From positions 40,625,229-40,689,228 of the forward strand of contig OY294047.1 of the NCBI GenBank assembly GCA_958510825.1: 64,000 nucleotides of DNA, written 5' to 3'. The position numbers and the translations under genes are program-made. The notes beneath the pieces are model-generated. The model was not told where the DNA came from and ran no database searches. It was given only the letters and a program-made list of their open reading frames with translations. This stretch comes from Brachypterus glaber (lineage: Eukaryota > Arthropoda > Insecta > Coleoptera > Kateretidae). Below are positions 1-10,338 of the stretch, in pieces. The stretch's first letter is position 1; each line of letters starts with the position of its first letter.

Positions 1-387
1 AATGTGTGGTTACGCCCTCCCATTAACATCAAAAACATGAAACCAAGTCAAACCAAGCGAAAAAAATGACCAGCGATAAAAAAAGTTAGGTTAAGTTTTT
101 ATATTAAAAACAACTTAATTTTAGCTTATAAATTAGAAAATAAATAGGTATGCTTTACTTTAATTGATAAAAGTTTATTACTACTCACTTTATTCACTTT
201 TTTAAATAGAAACCAATAAATTCAGAATAACAGTAAAAACTAGATTTTTTTATAGCAAAGTTTTAACTGACATTGTGAGATTGCAGTAACTGTCAGTGTA
301 TTTTCTATGATAAATTTAAAATCCTTTACCTTGAAGAGTTAAAACTTTTTATAGATATGGACTGCATTATTTTCGTTATTTGTTATT
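1..387. other. AT-rich spacer, nothing recognised
   Basis: Plain AT-rich sequence with homopolymer runs. I see no repeat shared with the rest of the window and no coding-like frame. Confidence 0.5.
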
Positions 388-812
388 TGCTAAAAAATGC
401 GATTTTTTAAGTTTTTTTTTATAAATTTTTATTTATGTCACTTAAAATTAGTTTAGAAGTATAATTTAAGTTTTTTCATCATAAAATTAGTCATTTATAA
501 AAAATTGTTTGATTTTTTAGAGAAATTTTGACGAAAATACCCATTTTCAACCCTATTTTAAACAAAAAAAAAATGTTTAAAAAATTTAAAAAATATATAG
601 TTAATTGGAGAATTTCAAAAGCTTTAAAACGATGTATCACACTATCCTCCTTTCCATTTAAAAACTGTTCCCCCATGCCCCCTGCCCATGAAAGTATCAA
701 ATATATGTTAAAGATAGTATAAGTTGTCTTATTTAATTTTTCTAAATTTGAACTCGATATCTTAACTTGTTCAAAAGAGGGGGGGTGGTGACTCTTGGAC
801 CGCTCTGTATAT
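388..812. mobile_element. MITE of the CAGTGCGGTCCAAAAGT family, right part only
   Basis: This stretch matches the centre and right end of the complete element at 1594-2301: the central 'acccattttcaaccc' segment, the 'ccccatgccccctgccca' block, then a G-run and a final GGACCGCTCTGTA. The left terminal repeat is missing, so the copy is truncated. Both strands carry short open frames here (about 65 and 116 codons), but they follow the non-coding repeat and are not genes. Confidence 0.8.
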
Positions 813-1435
813 AACTGGAATAAGTATGCAAAAAATGGCATGAATAAATTTTTGAATTTGAATTTTATGAATTTGAATCAAATTATTTGATATAAAATTT
901 TTGGAAATTTTTGATATTAGTTATTTTGGATCTAAAAAAATATAGGTTTAAGACTACTGGTTAAACCGGAATTATATAGCCCATCTTTTTATAAAAAATT
1001 GCAAATTCAGGTATAATTAATTTACTTTTAAAAATACATCAAAATATTTACAAATAATAAAATGGTGCCTTTTACCCTAAGTTCGTTGACACCCAGTATA
1101 TTGCATATTTAAAGTTAGCCTACTAATAGATTCTACTTAATAATTAATAGTTTAGTGATTTACCTGTTTCAATATTTAGTAACAATAAAAATAAATAAAT
1201 ATAACTTAAAATACCAATAAAACTAATGGATGCTAATATAAATTAATAAAAGAAGTAGCACTTTATTGTCATCTGATTTACGATTAGTTTGTTTTTCATT
1301 ATTGTGTAAATATTAGTGATTTATTGTATTATTAAACCAAATTATTTGTCTACCCACGATGCATTTTTAATTGGGCATATGAATCATATGTTTATTTAAA
1401 TTAACAATAACAAATGTTTTAAATAAAAAGTCCAA
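813..1435. other. AT-rich spacer, nothing recognised
   Basis: AT-rich sequence without an obvious repeat partner or coding frame. Confidence 0.45.
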
Positions 1436-1553
1436 ACCAACTTGACTAGATAATCAGTGTAATAATTTAAAATCTTCGCTTAACGCTTTCGTTATTTAAA
1501 ACATCATCAGGGCAAGGCCTCGTCAGGGCTTCCTACATCAATACAACAGTTGA

Positions 1554-2370
1554 ACATATATGTATATAACTAACAATTTACATTAAACATATACAGTGCG
1601 GTCCAAAAGTCACCCCCCCTTTTAACTTTTGAACGAGTTGAGATATCGACTTCAAATTTAGAACTCTTAAATAAGACAACTTAAACTATCTTTTAGCATA
1701 TATTTGATATTATCAGCTCTTAAAATGTGGGCAGGGGGGCGTGGGGGGACATTTTTTTAAATAGAAAGGGGATTCGTGTGATACATCATTTTAAAGCTTA
1801 TAAAATTCTCTATTTAAACTAACATTTTTAAATTTTTAAAAAATGTTTTTTAAGGTTTTGATTTTTCAATTTTTTGTGCTAAAACATTCGATTTTTTAAT
1901 TTTTTTTTTATAATTTTTATTTATGTCAACTAAAATTAGTTTAAAAGTATAATTAACATTTTTTTTATGATGAAATTAGGCATTTTTAAAAAATTATTTG
2001 TTTTATTTAGAGGAATTTTGACATTAATACCCATTTTCAACCCATTTTTTTTTTAATTTAAAAATATGGAGTTAAATGGAGAATTTTATAAGCTTTAAAA
2101 TTATGTATTACACGACCCCCCTTTCCATTAAAAAAAATGTGCCCCCATGCCCCCCTGCCCACATTTTAAGAGCTGAAAGTGTTAAATATATGCTAAAAGG
2201 TAGTTTAAGTTGTCTTATTTAAAAGTTCCAAATTTAATGTCGATATCTCAACTGGTTCAAAAGTTAAGAGGGGGGGGGGGGGTGACTTTTGGACCGCACT
2301 GTATATGTATATAACTAACAATTTACATTAAACATATATGTATATAACTAACAATTTACATTACACATTA
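1554..2370. repeat. 33-bp tandem repeat split by a MITE
   Basis: The unit catatatgtatataactaa plus 'caatttacattaaa' occurs once left of the MITE (about 1554-1590) and about twice right of it (about 2302-2370). The MITE therefore inserted inside an existing short tandem array. Confidence 0.8.
1594..2301. mobile_element. Complete TA-flanked MITE (CAGTGCGGTCCAAAAGT family)
   Basis: The left end CAGTGCGGTCCAAAAGTCAC is mirrored by the right end ...GACTTTTGGACCGCACTG, and both are flanked by TA (1592-1593 and 2302-2303), as expected for Tc1/mariner-type insertion. The inverted repeats run about 140 bp inward, through 'gaacgagttgagatatcgac' and a G-rich block near 'aaaatgtgggcagggggg'. The length is 708 bp and there is no transposase frame, so it is non-autonomous. 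Further partial copies lie at 388-812, 13180-13606 and 44200-44836. Confidence 0.9.
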
Positions 2371-2572
2371 AATATTAAAACTAAAATCTTAAAAGATTTT
2401 AAATTAATACACTGATTACTAAGTCAAGTTGTTTTTTTTATTATTTCAAGTGTACTGTCACAAACCCAAATTTAAATGTTTTAAACTTTTGTTAACGTTC
2501 TGCAAAAACACATCGAATCCGACAAATTCAAAAAAAAAAAAATACAGCTGAAATATGGTACCTATGAGTAGT

Positions 2573-3145
2573 TATAGCGGAAGTCTGGAGCTTAACATAA
2601 CCCTACTTTAATAGCCCCCATAATAGAGCTGTTTTAACAGGGCTGTTAATGTAATTAATAGAGCTGTTTTAACATAACCCTACTTTACGAGTTTACTACC
2701 CAAATAGCGTGAGTTCGATTCTCAGCGGCGCCGATTTTCCTTTTTCAGTTAATTAATAATTGAAATTTGGCGAAGGCGTAAGTGAAGCGGACACTCCCTA
2801 TAAATTGGTTCGAAAGTCAATTAAAGCCGGTGGTTCCCTCTACTAATGGCCCACACAAGTCCTGGACTTAGGGGATGCTTAATTCAGTTTATATCAGATC
2901 AGTTTACATTGGATCAGATCTGATATAAACTGAATTAGAAACAGCCATGTTAAATCAGCCCTGTTACTTACATTAACAGCCCTGTTTGGACATAACAGCT
3001 CTGTTACGGGGGCTATTAAAAAGGAGGCTATTAAAGTATGGTTATGTTAAAACAGCTCTGTTAATTACATTAACAGCCCTGTTAAAACAGCTCTGTTATG
3101 GGGGCTATTAAAGTAGGGTTATGTTACGCTCCAGACCGCCGCTAC
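2573..3145. mobile_element. Foldback element with long inverted arms
   Basis: The arm at about 2573-2687 (gtctggagcttaacataacc, then repeated 'gagctgttttaaca' motifs) is mirrored at about 3023-3145 (ending ggttatgttacgctccagac). The motif 'acagccctgtta/acagctctgtta' recurs several times within both arms. The centre holds a truncated SINE and a hairpin at 2888-2936. No coding frame is present. I cannot assign a superfamily. Confidence 0.8.
2687..2886 (+). mobile_element. tRNA-derived SINE, 5'-truncated copy
   Basis: This matches the fuller SINE at 22185-22427 from the B-box region (gagttcgattct) through 'tttggcgaaggcg', 'ggttccctctacta' and 'cacaagtcctggacttag'. The upstream A-box part is absent. 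It starts within 'tttactacccaaatag', which is also present in the minus-strand copy near 45.8 kb. It lies inside the 2573-3145 foldback, so it inserted later. Confidence 0.85.
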
Positions 3146-3554
3146 TCCTATGCTTTCTGTTTTTATTCAATTTTGTTTAAAAAGAGAATAATTACTCCAG
3201 GAAAACAGTAGAATTATTACCGTAATTTAAAATTTTTTTAACCCAAGTAATAACTCTGGACACACCTCATGAGATTACTATAGAATTGAAAATTTATTTA
3301 ATGATAAAGTTGAGATAACTGAAATACCTATAATCTAAATTTTGTAATATTGTGATTAGTTAATAATGGAATAATAGATTAACATGGATTGTATAATGCT
3401 CATTAAGGTGCAGCAGCGATAAACACCTTCATTTTTTTTGGCTTAAAATAATTTCCCCAATTCCCCAAACCACAATTATAATTTATCTTCTTAACAATCA
3501 ATCTAGTTGCCTTAAGACATATCCAGAAGCTTGCATAAGAACATAAAACATAAG
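3146..3554. other. AT-rich spacer, nothing recognised
   Basis: No repeat partner or coding-like frame was found between the two foldback elements. Confidence 0.4.
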
Positions 3555-3615
3555 AATGCGATGCCATGATTGGCTTACAAGATACATGGCGGCCTATCAA
3601 GCCAATCACGGCATC
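3555..3615. repeat. Short hairpin
   Basis: 'gatgccatgattggctt' pairs with 'aagccaatcacggcatc' around an unpaired centre of about 20 bases. It lies directly beside the palindrome at 3621-3852. Confidence 0.7.
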
Positions 3616-3620
3616 CAACT

Positions 3621-3852
3621 GATGAAGCTGAAGTTTACAACGTTTTTTTGCAACGAAAGTTTAAATAGTATATTAAAGTACTAGTTTCATAACATACGTT
3701 TTTAGCGTACGAGTACAAGTTTAGAAAACAAGCCTCTTGCGGCGAGTTTTCTAAAGTACTAGTGCGCTAAAAACATGTTATGAAATAAGTGCTTTAATAT
3801 ACTATTTGAATTTTCGATGCAAAAAAACGTTGCAAACTTCAGCTTCATTAGC
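3621..3852. mobile_element. Palindromic MITE-like element
   Basis: The arms 'tgatgaagctgaagtttac' and '...aacttcagcttcatta' continue inward through 'tttcataacatacgttttta' and its complement, making nearly the whole 230 bp self-complementary. The inner part recurs at 15119-15237. No coding capacity. Confidence 0.75.
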
Positions 3853-3892
3853 ATTTTTATGTTTTATGTTAGCTTGTGAATAGGCAATTAAC

Positions 3893-4063
3893 CAGAAAAA
3901 TAGTAAAATATGAATGAAAGTTTTTTGTGATTAGTTTAACCAGAATTCTTTATATGGCATATGAGGTAACATATATGTAACTAATCTCTTTATTGTCAAT
4001 TACAGAATTCTAGATAAACTAACTAGACAAATTATTGTGCCGTATTTTACTATTTTTCTAGAT
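3893..4063. repeat. Inverted repeat, about 170 bp
   Basis: 'agaaaaatagtaaaata' pairs with 'tattttactatttttct', and inside this 'gtttaaccagaattct' pairs with 'agaattctagataaac'. Probably another foldback element, but only one copy is seen. Confidence 0.6.
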
Positions 4064-4562
4064 TATTTTTTCGTGTGAAATATTGAAGTTTACGGAAACA
4101 AAAATTCATTACCTAAGACTATGTCAAAATGAAAAATTTTAGGTTAGGTTAACTTTCAAGCAACTTTTCTCTCGAAGCTGTGATAGCACCAGAAAGTTTC
4201 TGAGGTTATGTGACTTTTTTTAGATACATTGATGTCAAGTTTTAAAAACAAGTAATTGCCCACAATAACAAGCTTATGCCACGCGCAAAAAATTCATGAA
4301 CTTGAATGAAGATCACTGACTAATATTAAGATTACCGAGAAGATAACATTGCACCAAGAATATTTTAAAGGTGTTGTTAAACTCGGTTACGCTTCGATGG
4401 ACAATCTTTATGTCTAGTAATAAAAAGTATCACTTTTCCGTCTTGTTGCATAAGTTATGCAACATAACTGTCCAAAGCTCGGTCTAAAGTAACTGACAAT
4501 TAGGCTAAGCTTAAAAATTTATTAAGTATTATAAACCTTTATTACCCGAATTGTTAAATACA
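4064..4562. other. Spacer with a 21-bp palindrome
   Basis: Positions 4444-4464 form the near-perfect palindrome tgttgcataa-g-ttatgcaaca. Otherwise AT-rich and unassigned. A 35-codon frame at about 4308-4420 looks mildly coding-like but matches nothing I know. Confidence 0.4.
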
Positions 4563-4931
4563 TAAGGATGATCAATAACTGGCCTTCCAAAATTTAAGAC
4601 GTCATTCTGCATCCAAAAATATAAAAAAAAGTTGGTCCGCTACGGCCCTTTAAATTTGTAATAAAAATAAGGTTTTTAATGAATTACTCTGGTACCCTTT
4701 AAGCTAGAGCGACGAGTTTTTGCATGTATACTAGTATTTATATTGTATTTATTTTTTTAATTTATCCAGAGGCGTCCCTAGACGGAAAAATGTATTAGGC
4801 TTAACACATTTTTGCCCCAAACTTTTTTATGTGTACTTTTTTTGGACTTTTTGTAAAAAATATGGATTCCTTAAGTAAAAATACATAAAAAATGTCGTAT
4901 AGTGTAACACTGTAGGAACAACCGTTTTCAA

Positions 4932-4992
<61 letters not shown>

Positions 4993-5099
4993 GAGGAAGT
5001 AACATTTTGTGCCACCCAAAACGTTAATTTTTAAAAAGGCTATTAAATAATTATATTACTATATTAAATTTAGGTGTTTAGGTGAGGAATAATTTTTTG
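4563..5099. mobile_element. MITE of the CAGGGTGAT family, partial copy
   Basis: It starts 'gatgatcaataactggcctt' and follows the complete copy at 28110-28783 through 'ctctggtaccctttaagcta', 'ttgccccaaactttttta' and 'aaatgtcgtatagtgtaaca' to 'ttttaaatgaagaat'. The right terminal repeat is missing. An (AT)n run is embedded at 4935-4987. Confidence 0.8.
4935..4987. repeat. (AT)n microsatellite
   Basis: About 50 bp of uninterrupted alternating AT. The minus-strand frame encoding a run of Ile-Tyr here is an artefact of this repeat. Confidence 0.97.
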
Positions 5100-5365
5100 C
5101 TCAATTTTAAATGAAGAATCCAAGTCCAAACCCAACTCCATATTTATTTAAACATGTTTTCAAAAAGTGCAAACAAAAACAATAAAACTGACCATATCTC
5201 AAAACATATAATTTGCAGATACATAGAAAAAACGGATTCCTTGAACCAAGGACATGTGTCTTTGTATATGTTCAAATCCATATTCTCTTGTTTCAAGGCT
5301 GGAACTTTCTTGAACCAAAGTCAATGTCCTTGAATGAAGAGCACGGATTTTGTAATAAAAAAACT
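5100..5365. repeat. Single-arm copy of the 52.6-kb palindrome plus its left neighbour
   Basis: Positions 5140-5215 match 52200-52290 ('ccatatttatttaaacatgt', 'ctgaccatatctcaaaacat'), and 5220-5350 match one arm of the palindrome at 52579-52844 ('tctcttgtttcaaggctgg', 'gtcaatgtccttgaat'). Here the two blocks are contiguous, while at 52 kb they are separated by other elements. Confidence 0.8.
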
Positions 5366-5456
5366 TTAATTGAAACACCTATATAAAATCCCTATATTTG
5401 CCATTTTATCAGTTTGTTTGTTTTTTCAATGCAACTAATAGTTAGTTTCTTAACTA

Positions 5457-5488
5457 GTGTATTAAGTGGATAAAATCACTTAATACAC
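5457..5488. repeat. Perfect 12-bp-stem hairpin
   Basis: gtgtattaagtg and cacttaatacac flank an 8-base loop. Confidence 0.8.
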
Positions 5489-5514
5489 GAGTTGAGAATT
5501 TAATTTTATCCAAC

Positions 5515-5966
5515 ACCTTTTATTTTAAAAAAAAAATCTATAATTTTGCCGAATTTTGCGAAAAATTATGTCAAAAATATTAAGATTAAGTTTTCTTAAT
5601 ACTAAAATAATAAGTAGCCATGGCCTAAGTATGCCTATTAAAAATAAACAATTGCTAGTTTTACATTTTTTACAAACGTCAAAATGGACGCGGTGATGAC
5701 AGAATTTTTAATAAAAACAGTATTTTATTCAAAAACTAATAATTTGGGGTTTTCTTTAATTTTTATGGTTTAGTTAACGTGCTTTTATTTATAGAATAGT
5801 TATAATACTTAAGTAATTAATAGGGTATGTAACTAATTTTGTGTGAGATCAAAAGCTGTACGTAAAAGAGTGGATGAAAAATTTTTTAGTCACTAGTGGA
5901 AAAAAACTCACTTTTGACATTTAAAATAGTGCTCAAAACAAGTGTTTCTGTGAAGGTGTTGGATAA
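5515..5966. mobile_element. Short-TIR non-autonomous element
   Basis: 'ttatccaacacctt' at the left is mirrored by 'aaggtgttggataa' at the right, about 450 bp apart. No coding frame and no second copy in the window, so the class is unknown. Confidence 0.55.
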
Positions 5967-6348
5967 AGGAAATAATCCTGCCAGGCATCTATAAAATTGA
6001 TAAGCGTATTTTTACCATAAACTTTATGACATAAGGTAATAATTCGAAATTATCGTTTTAAATGACTATTAAACAACCATAAATAAAAACTTTTAGAATG
6101 TCAGTTTAAATCAAAATAGCATGTTTTTATTATTGCAGTAATACATATATTCAACTTACAATGTTTGGATGAGCAGCTCCGTCGCATCAAAAACTCGCGA
6201 TTTTCAATTTTAGCACTGGCGGAAAACCAAACCGATCTTATAATCCATAAAAAGACGAATAAAATTTTTTATTCACACTATTTAACTTTAATCACTCACT
6301 TATATATCACACTATAATAAGCAGATTTTTTGAATTTGTGTGTTTCAG
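5967..6348. other. AT-rich spacer before exon-like segment
   Basis: No repeat or gene recognised. It ends in a T/G-rich tract and an AG (6347-6348) that would serve as a splice acceptor for the exon-like segment that follows. Confidence 0.4.
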
Positions 6349-6440
6349 GATCTGCAAAGGAAATGGAGTACGCCCGCGAAACTACGGACAAACAGCGGTG
6401 GAAAGCGCGTGCGCCTACTCCCGTGGACGTATTAATCTAG
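6349..6440 (+). CDS. Possible terminal coding exon, product unknown
   Basis: A locally GC-rich segment follows a convincing splice acceptor (tttgtgtgtttcag). In the frame starting at 6351 it reads SAKEMEYARETTDKQRW, then KARAPTPVDVLI and a TAG at 6438-6440. The composition (Glu, Lys, Arg, Thr, Asp, a single Trp) looks like real protein, unlike the Lys/Asn/Ile/Phe-rich chance frames elsewhere here. The exon would start in phase with one base of the codon contributed upstream. No upstream exon is visible in the window, and I do not recognise the protein. A second frame is open on the same strand from 6338, so a chance open frame in a GC-rich patch remains possible. Confidence 0.3.
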
Positions 6441-6692
6441 CAAGCGAGCCAGACAAATGCTACACCACCTCGTCGTCATGCGTACACTTCCATGTATGTT
6501 TTTTCTCACTCTGCCAACATGGATGGCATACACGACGTCCTTCTTTAACATGTTTCGGCCATTACAACAGGCTGTTTTAAGGGGCTTTACTCCCGATGTA
6601 CAGATTGATATACTTATTTTAAGATTCATTAGATATTTTTTAATTTATTACATATAGACAGGACACCTGTTATTTACACTTCGCTATTGTGA
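6441..6692. other. GC-richer continuation of the exon-like island
   Basis: The elevated GC persists to about 6610 and then falls. Overlapping short frames exist on both strands (6432-6629 minus, 6457-6657 plus), but none has a recognisable motif. It could be 3' untranslated sequence of the candidate exon or part of an unknown element. Confidence 0.35.
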
Positions 6693-7403
6693 TAACACGG
6701 CATTCCCGAAGGATAATGAGATAAAGTAGCTCTACAGAAAAACCTAATTATGGATCATGGTAGCTGAAGGTCTACACATTACAGAACCATTTACAACTAA
6801 ATCCAGAAAGCTCGTTTTTGGTAAATAATGGTAAATAATCTTCTGCAGAATAATTCAGTAATTGAGAATTATTGTAGTATCATAGACGTTCTGTATTAGA
6901 GATTTTTAGGGGTAACTTCGCAGCTAACATAATGACACTATGTAACAAAAAAAAAATATAGTTTGCATAAAATGTGTTATCAGCGGAATTTTAAAACTGT
7001 TTTTAAGTTTATCACTAAACATTGTGTTAAGGTTTTCTTGTGCGATTTTAAAGAGTAAGAACTCCGCTCTAATTGAAGCCTGGATAAAAGCTTTCAAGTA
7101 CTATGAAACGAAAACAAATATTTTCAAGAGCATTTTTCTGTAAAACGGAAAAATATAGAGATTTACTTTAAATATATTCGGAATCAGGTAAAAAAATATC
7201 ATCGGAATCGTTCAACAAAATATGCAATTTATTGTCAGAATTATTCTACAGAAGAATATTTACCATTATTTACCAAAAACAAAATTTCTCGATTTAGCTG
7301 TAAATGGTTCTGTAACGTGTAGACCTTCTGTTACCATGATCCATAATCAGATTTTTCTGTAGAGCAACTTCATCTCAGTAATCCTTCAGGAACTCCGTGA
7401 TAA
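6693..7403. mobile_element. Foldback element, about 710 bp
   Basis: The left arm (gctctacagaaaaacctaat, tggatcatggtagctgaagg, ttacagaaccatttacaact, ggtaaataatggtaaataat) is mirrored by the right arm up to 'ccttcaggaactccgtgata'. The arms are about 180 bp with scattered mismatches. No coding frame. Single copy in the window. Confidence 0.8.
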
Positions 7404-8338
7404 AGAAGACCATTACGTAAAAAAAAAATAATACTAAAATTACGCCTTTAATAGAAGTTACCTAAAAATATTTTTGAGACTGACATAAGTTTATTGAAAA
7501 AATTAAAATGGTAAAGTACCTGGGCATAATCATAGATCAGTACATAAAATGGAAAGAACATCATAAAACTGCAGTAAAAAAATATTAACATTTAAGTATA
7601 AAATCTAATATAATAATCGTTTATTATTTATATAATAGTATAAAATTATTGTGTAACATGGGGAGCCGCAATAAGCCTAAGCTTGTGCTGGATTTCTTCA
7701 TTAATTTTGAAACGAAACCAAAAATTCATAATTTCCATATCTACTAGTTTTCTTATTTTCCATATCTTTCGTTAGAATTTTTGGTTGTATCATTCCATTA
7801 TCTCTTATATCAATGTAGAATTCAGAATCTGATTATTAATTTTGATATTCTAAAATATTTTTAACTTTTTTTGAAAATAATACAAAATATTGATTAAATA
7901 TTTTCTTATAAGTACATAAGTAACATTGTCATAGGTAACTTTTTTATATTTGTATTTTATATTTTTAGCATTTGAACTCTAGAGCTAAAGGAGGTATTTC
8001 CAAAATATGAATAATGTTTTTTGGGAACATACATGCAGTCTGTGAAGTAATACTAGCAGGGCAGTGGCTACGGGGAAGAAGGGGTGATGGGGGGGGGAGC
8101 GTCCCTCTCACCTATGTAAAATTCAAAAATGTTTTAAATATCATGGGTTAAAAGTATAAAAGTTGTAATTTTAGCAGTAGTGGGAACGTTTTTTTTTTTA
8201 GTTATCAACTTTTTAGTCGAGGTAATAAAAGTTGTAATTTAGTCATAAACTTTTTTGTCCAGGGGATAAAAGTTATAATTTTAGACTAAAAAAAAGTTGT
8301 AATTTTCGACCTTCTTCCCACTAAATCTTCTTCGAATA
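7404..8338. other. Spacer with degenerate short direct repeats
   Basis: Mostly unassigned AT-rich DNA. Between about 8155 and 8320 the motif 'aaaagttgtaatttta' recurs four times with variations. At 8045-8060 'gtggctacggg' matches 11 bases inside the 8339-8504 element, and a G-run follows. Confidence 0.45.
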
Positions 8339-8504
8339 TAGTTCTCCGCATGAAAGAAAGTCTCCAACGGAAGGGGGAGGAATCATTCGCGCTCTCTTCT
8401 TTCCGTCAAGAGCTTTATAAGACTTGAGTGCTTACAACGGACCTCCCACTTGCACACACATTCCAAACATATTTCCCGTAGCCACAGATCCATGCGCCAA
8501 ACTA
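8339..8504 (-). mobile_element. 166-bp MITE, inverted copy of 24100-24265
   Basis: Reverse complement of the element at 24100-24265 with the same 166-bp length: ends TAGTTCTCCGCATG and GCGCCAAACTA, interior 'gaatcattcgcgctctcttc' and 'acacattccaaacatattt'. It is preceded by TA; the right-hand TA is not preserved. Confidence 0.85.
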
Positions 8505-8627
8505 CACTAGTCCTCCTATTACTTTATAGATCGCACTTGGAAGTTATTTTTCCAAATAGAAACACTTTATGATATATGGTTAAACTAATTCTTATTAATT
8601 TTAGTTAGTAATTAATGATTATTTTTG

Positions 8628-9363
8628 ATAAAATAATTAAAAAAGGCTTATAATCGACTTCACGTTAATTTTATTATTGAAAACAATTAGTGTGACCGCG
8701 GTTTCGCTATAATAGATATAGCATCTACGGACTAAAAATAAAATAAGTATTACAGATTGTTTGTCGTGTAGAAAAAATATTACCTTAAATACATATAATG
8801 GGACATCTTAAACATTCTGGTCATAAATAACACTAATGACATTACACAATTAATAAATTAGGTTACAGCTTAAAAATATGCATTTTCAGTGGCATGAATT
8901 AGGTTATGTTTACCGATTGGGCAAGGTGCGTTTTATTGCGCATTCGGTAAGGTGCGTTTTATTACGCATTAGTTACTTTTGTACGTTTTTTCGCAGTTAA
9001 TTAAAATGAAATGAATTGTTTGTATTTATAAGAAAAAGGAAGAACAAACGATAATATTTTGGGGGAGTTGAATATTTTTGGGCGAGTATCGAGAGAGTAC
9101 TTTGGGAAAGTTGAAATTAGTAAGAACGAGTATTGAGAGAATACTTTCACTAGCAGCAATACATAACGTTACATTCATGTTCCTCGCACACATACCGCGT
9201 GAGTGAAGAGTATTGATATCAACACGACAAACAATCTGTAATACTTATTTTATTTTTAGTCCGTAGATGCTATATCTATTATAGCGAAACCGCGGTCACA
9301 CTAATTGTTTTCAATAATAAAATTAACGTGAAGTCGATTATAAGCCTTTTTTAATTATTTTAT
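8628..9363. mobile_element. Element with 142-bp perfect terminal inverted repeats
   Basis: Read by eye, 8628-8769 and 9222-9363 are exact reverse complements over 142 bp, including 'gtgaccgcggtttcgctata' and 'acagattgtttgtcgtgt'. The 452-bp centre has two 'aaggtgcgttttatt-cgcatt' direct repeats (8923-8965) and no long frame. Identical arms suggest recent mobility or gene conversion. The target duplication is ambiguous because the flanks resemble the ends (ATTATTTT on both sides). Confidence 0.85.
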
Positions 9364-9967
9364 AATAAACCACTTCACTATAAGAAGTTCAGACGTTCAG
9401 AACCATGAATGAATTTTCAAACTGGATTATTTTTTAGTCATTTCCAATATCTGGCATGAATTATTTCACATATATGTGAAATACCCATATGCATATGGGT
9501 ATGCAATTTTTAACTTTTTTTTTTATATGTTAAGTTTTGCAGTTGACTTCTTTTTGATATGTTTATGTTTTGCACTTGAACTCCTCAAATACTACTTGCT
9601 GTATATTGCAGTGTAAATATGGTCATTTGATTATACTTGTTTTGTCGCGTAAAATTATCGTTATTGTTAAAGATGTAAAAAGGGTATTATTTGTCCAAAG
9701 TGTAATTTTTTCACTATAAAATTTTATGATGGGAATATAATTGTACGTAAAGTGTATAAACAAACAATAAAACACCTTGTTGCAGTTGATGAAGGTATTT
9801 ATAAGTTATTGGACTAATTTATGTGGCCATATACGAAGGTTATTATGTAACTATAGTAACTATAAGAAAGCCCTTTAGTAAATTATAATGAAAAATTTAC
9901 GCATTTATAGATTTAAAAAATCGATTAATGTTTCTTTACATTAAATCAAACCAACTTAGTTTATCGA
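9364..9967. other. AT-rich spacer with a 22-bp palindrome
   Basis: Positions 9481-9502 are a perfect palindrome (atacccatatg/catatgggtat), just after 'acatatatgt' at 9470-9479. No other assignable content. Confidence 0.6.
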
Positions 9968-10300
9968 AAAAAGCTGAAAGAAAATTCCGATTTACGCAAC
10001 TCTTTTAGAAAAAAAGGATAAATTCTGGCAATTTTAAAAGTAATCCCGCCTTAAACAAAAAAGTTATGGGGGGTTAAAAAAAATTAAAAAAAAAAAATCA
10101 ATTTTTTTTATTTTTGTTAATTTTTTTTTGGAAAAAAGCAAAAAAAATTCCGCAAAAAAAAAAGATAAAAAACATGTGTTTTTTTTTGAAAAAAATTCTT
10201 TCTTTCAAAAATTTGTTGTTTTTCAAAAAACACAACTTTTAAAAAAAGTGTATTTTTTTAATTTTTTTTTTGAGTATTTAGGAAAATTCAATATACCATT
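9968..10300 (+). repeat. Fragment of the GTCCGTCC repeat family
   Basis: It matches the interior of 24745-25440: 'gaaaaaagctgaaagaaa', 'aaaagttatggggggtta', long A/T homopolymer blocks, then 'tttaggaaaattcaatatac'. The 85-codon frame at 10128-10385 is Lys/Phe-rich low complexity from these homopolymers, not a gene. Confidence 0.75.
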
Positions 10301-10338
10301 AAAGTCGAGGTTAAGGTTGAAGAGAATCGATAGATTAA

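Larger units (their letters stand above)
1436..2431. repeat. Foldback interrupted by a MITE
   Basis: The arm at 1438-1476 (starting caacttgactagataatcag) is the near reverse complement of 2392-2430 (ending ctaagtcaagttg). Between the arms lie copies of a 33-bp tandem repeat and the MITE at 1594-2301. The left arm continues into 'cgctttcgttatttaaaac' and 'catcatcagggc', which resembles the 3' ends of some insect retroelements read in reverse, but that link is only an impression. Confidence 0.7.

Noticed and set aside
491..841. 116-codon minus-strand open frame
   Set aside because: It overlaps a truncated non-coding MITE whose sequence recurs elsewhere without keeping the frame.
4141..4160. 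Telomeric TTAGG repeat ('ttaggttaggtt')
   Set aside because: Only two units, not an array.
4801..5019. Ile/Tyr-repeat protein
   Set aside because: Translation of an (AT)n microsatellite.
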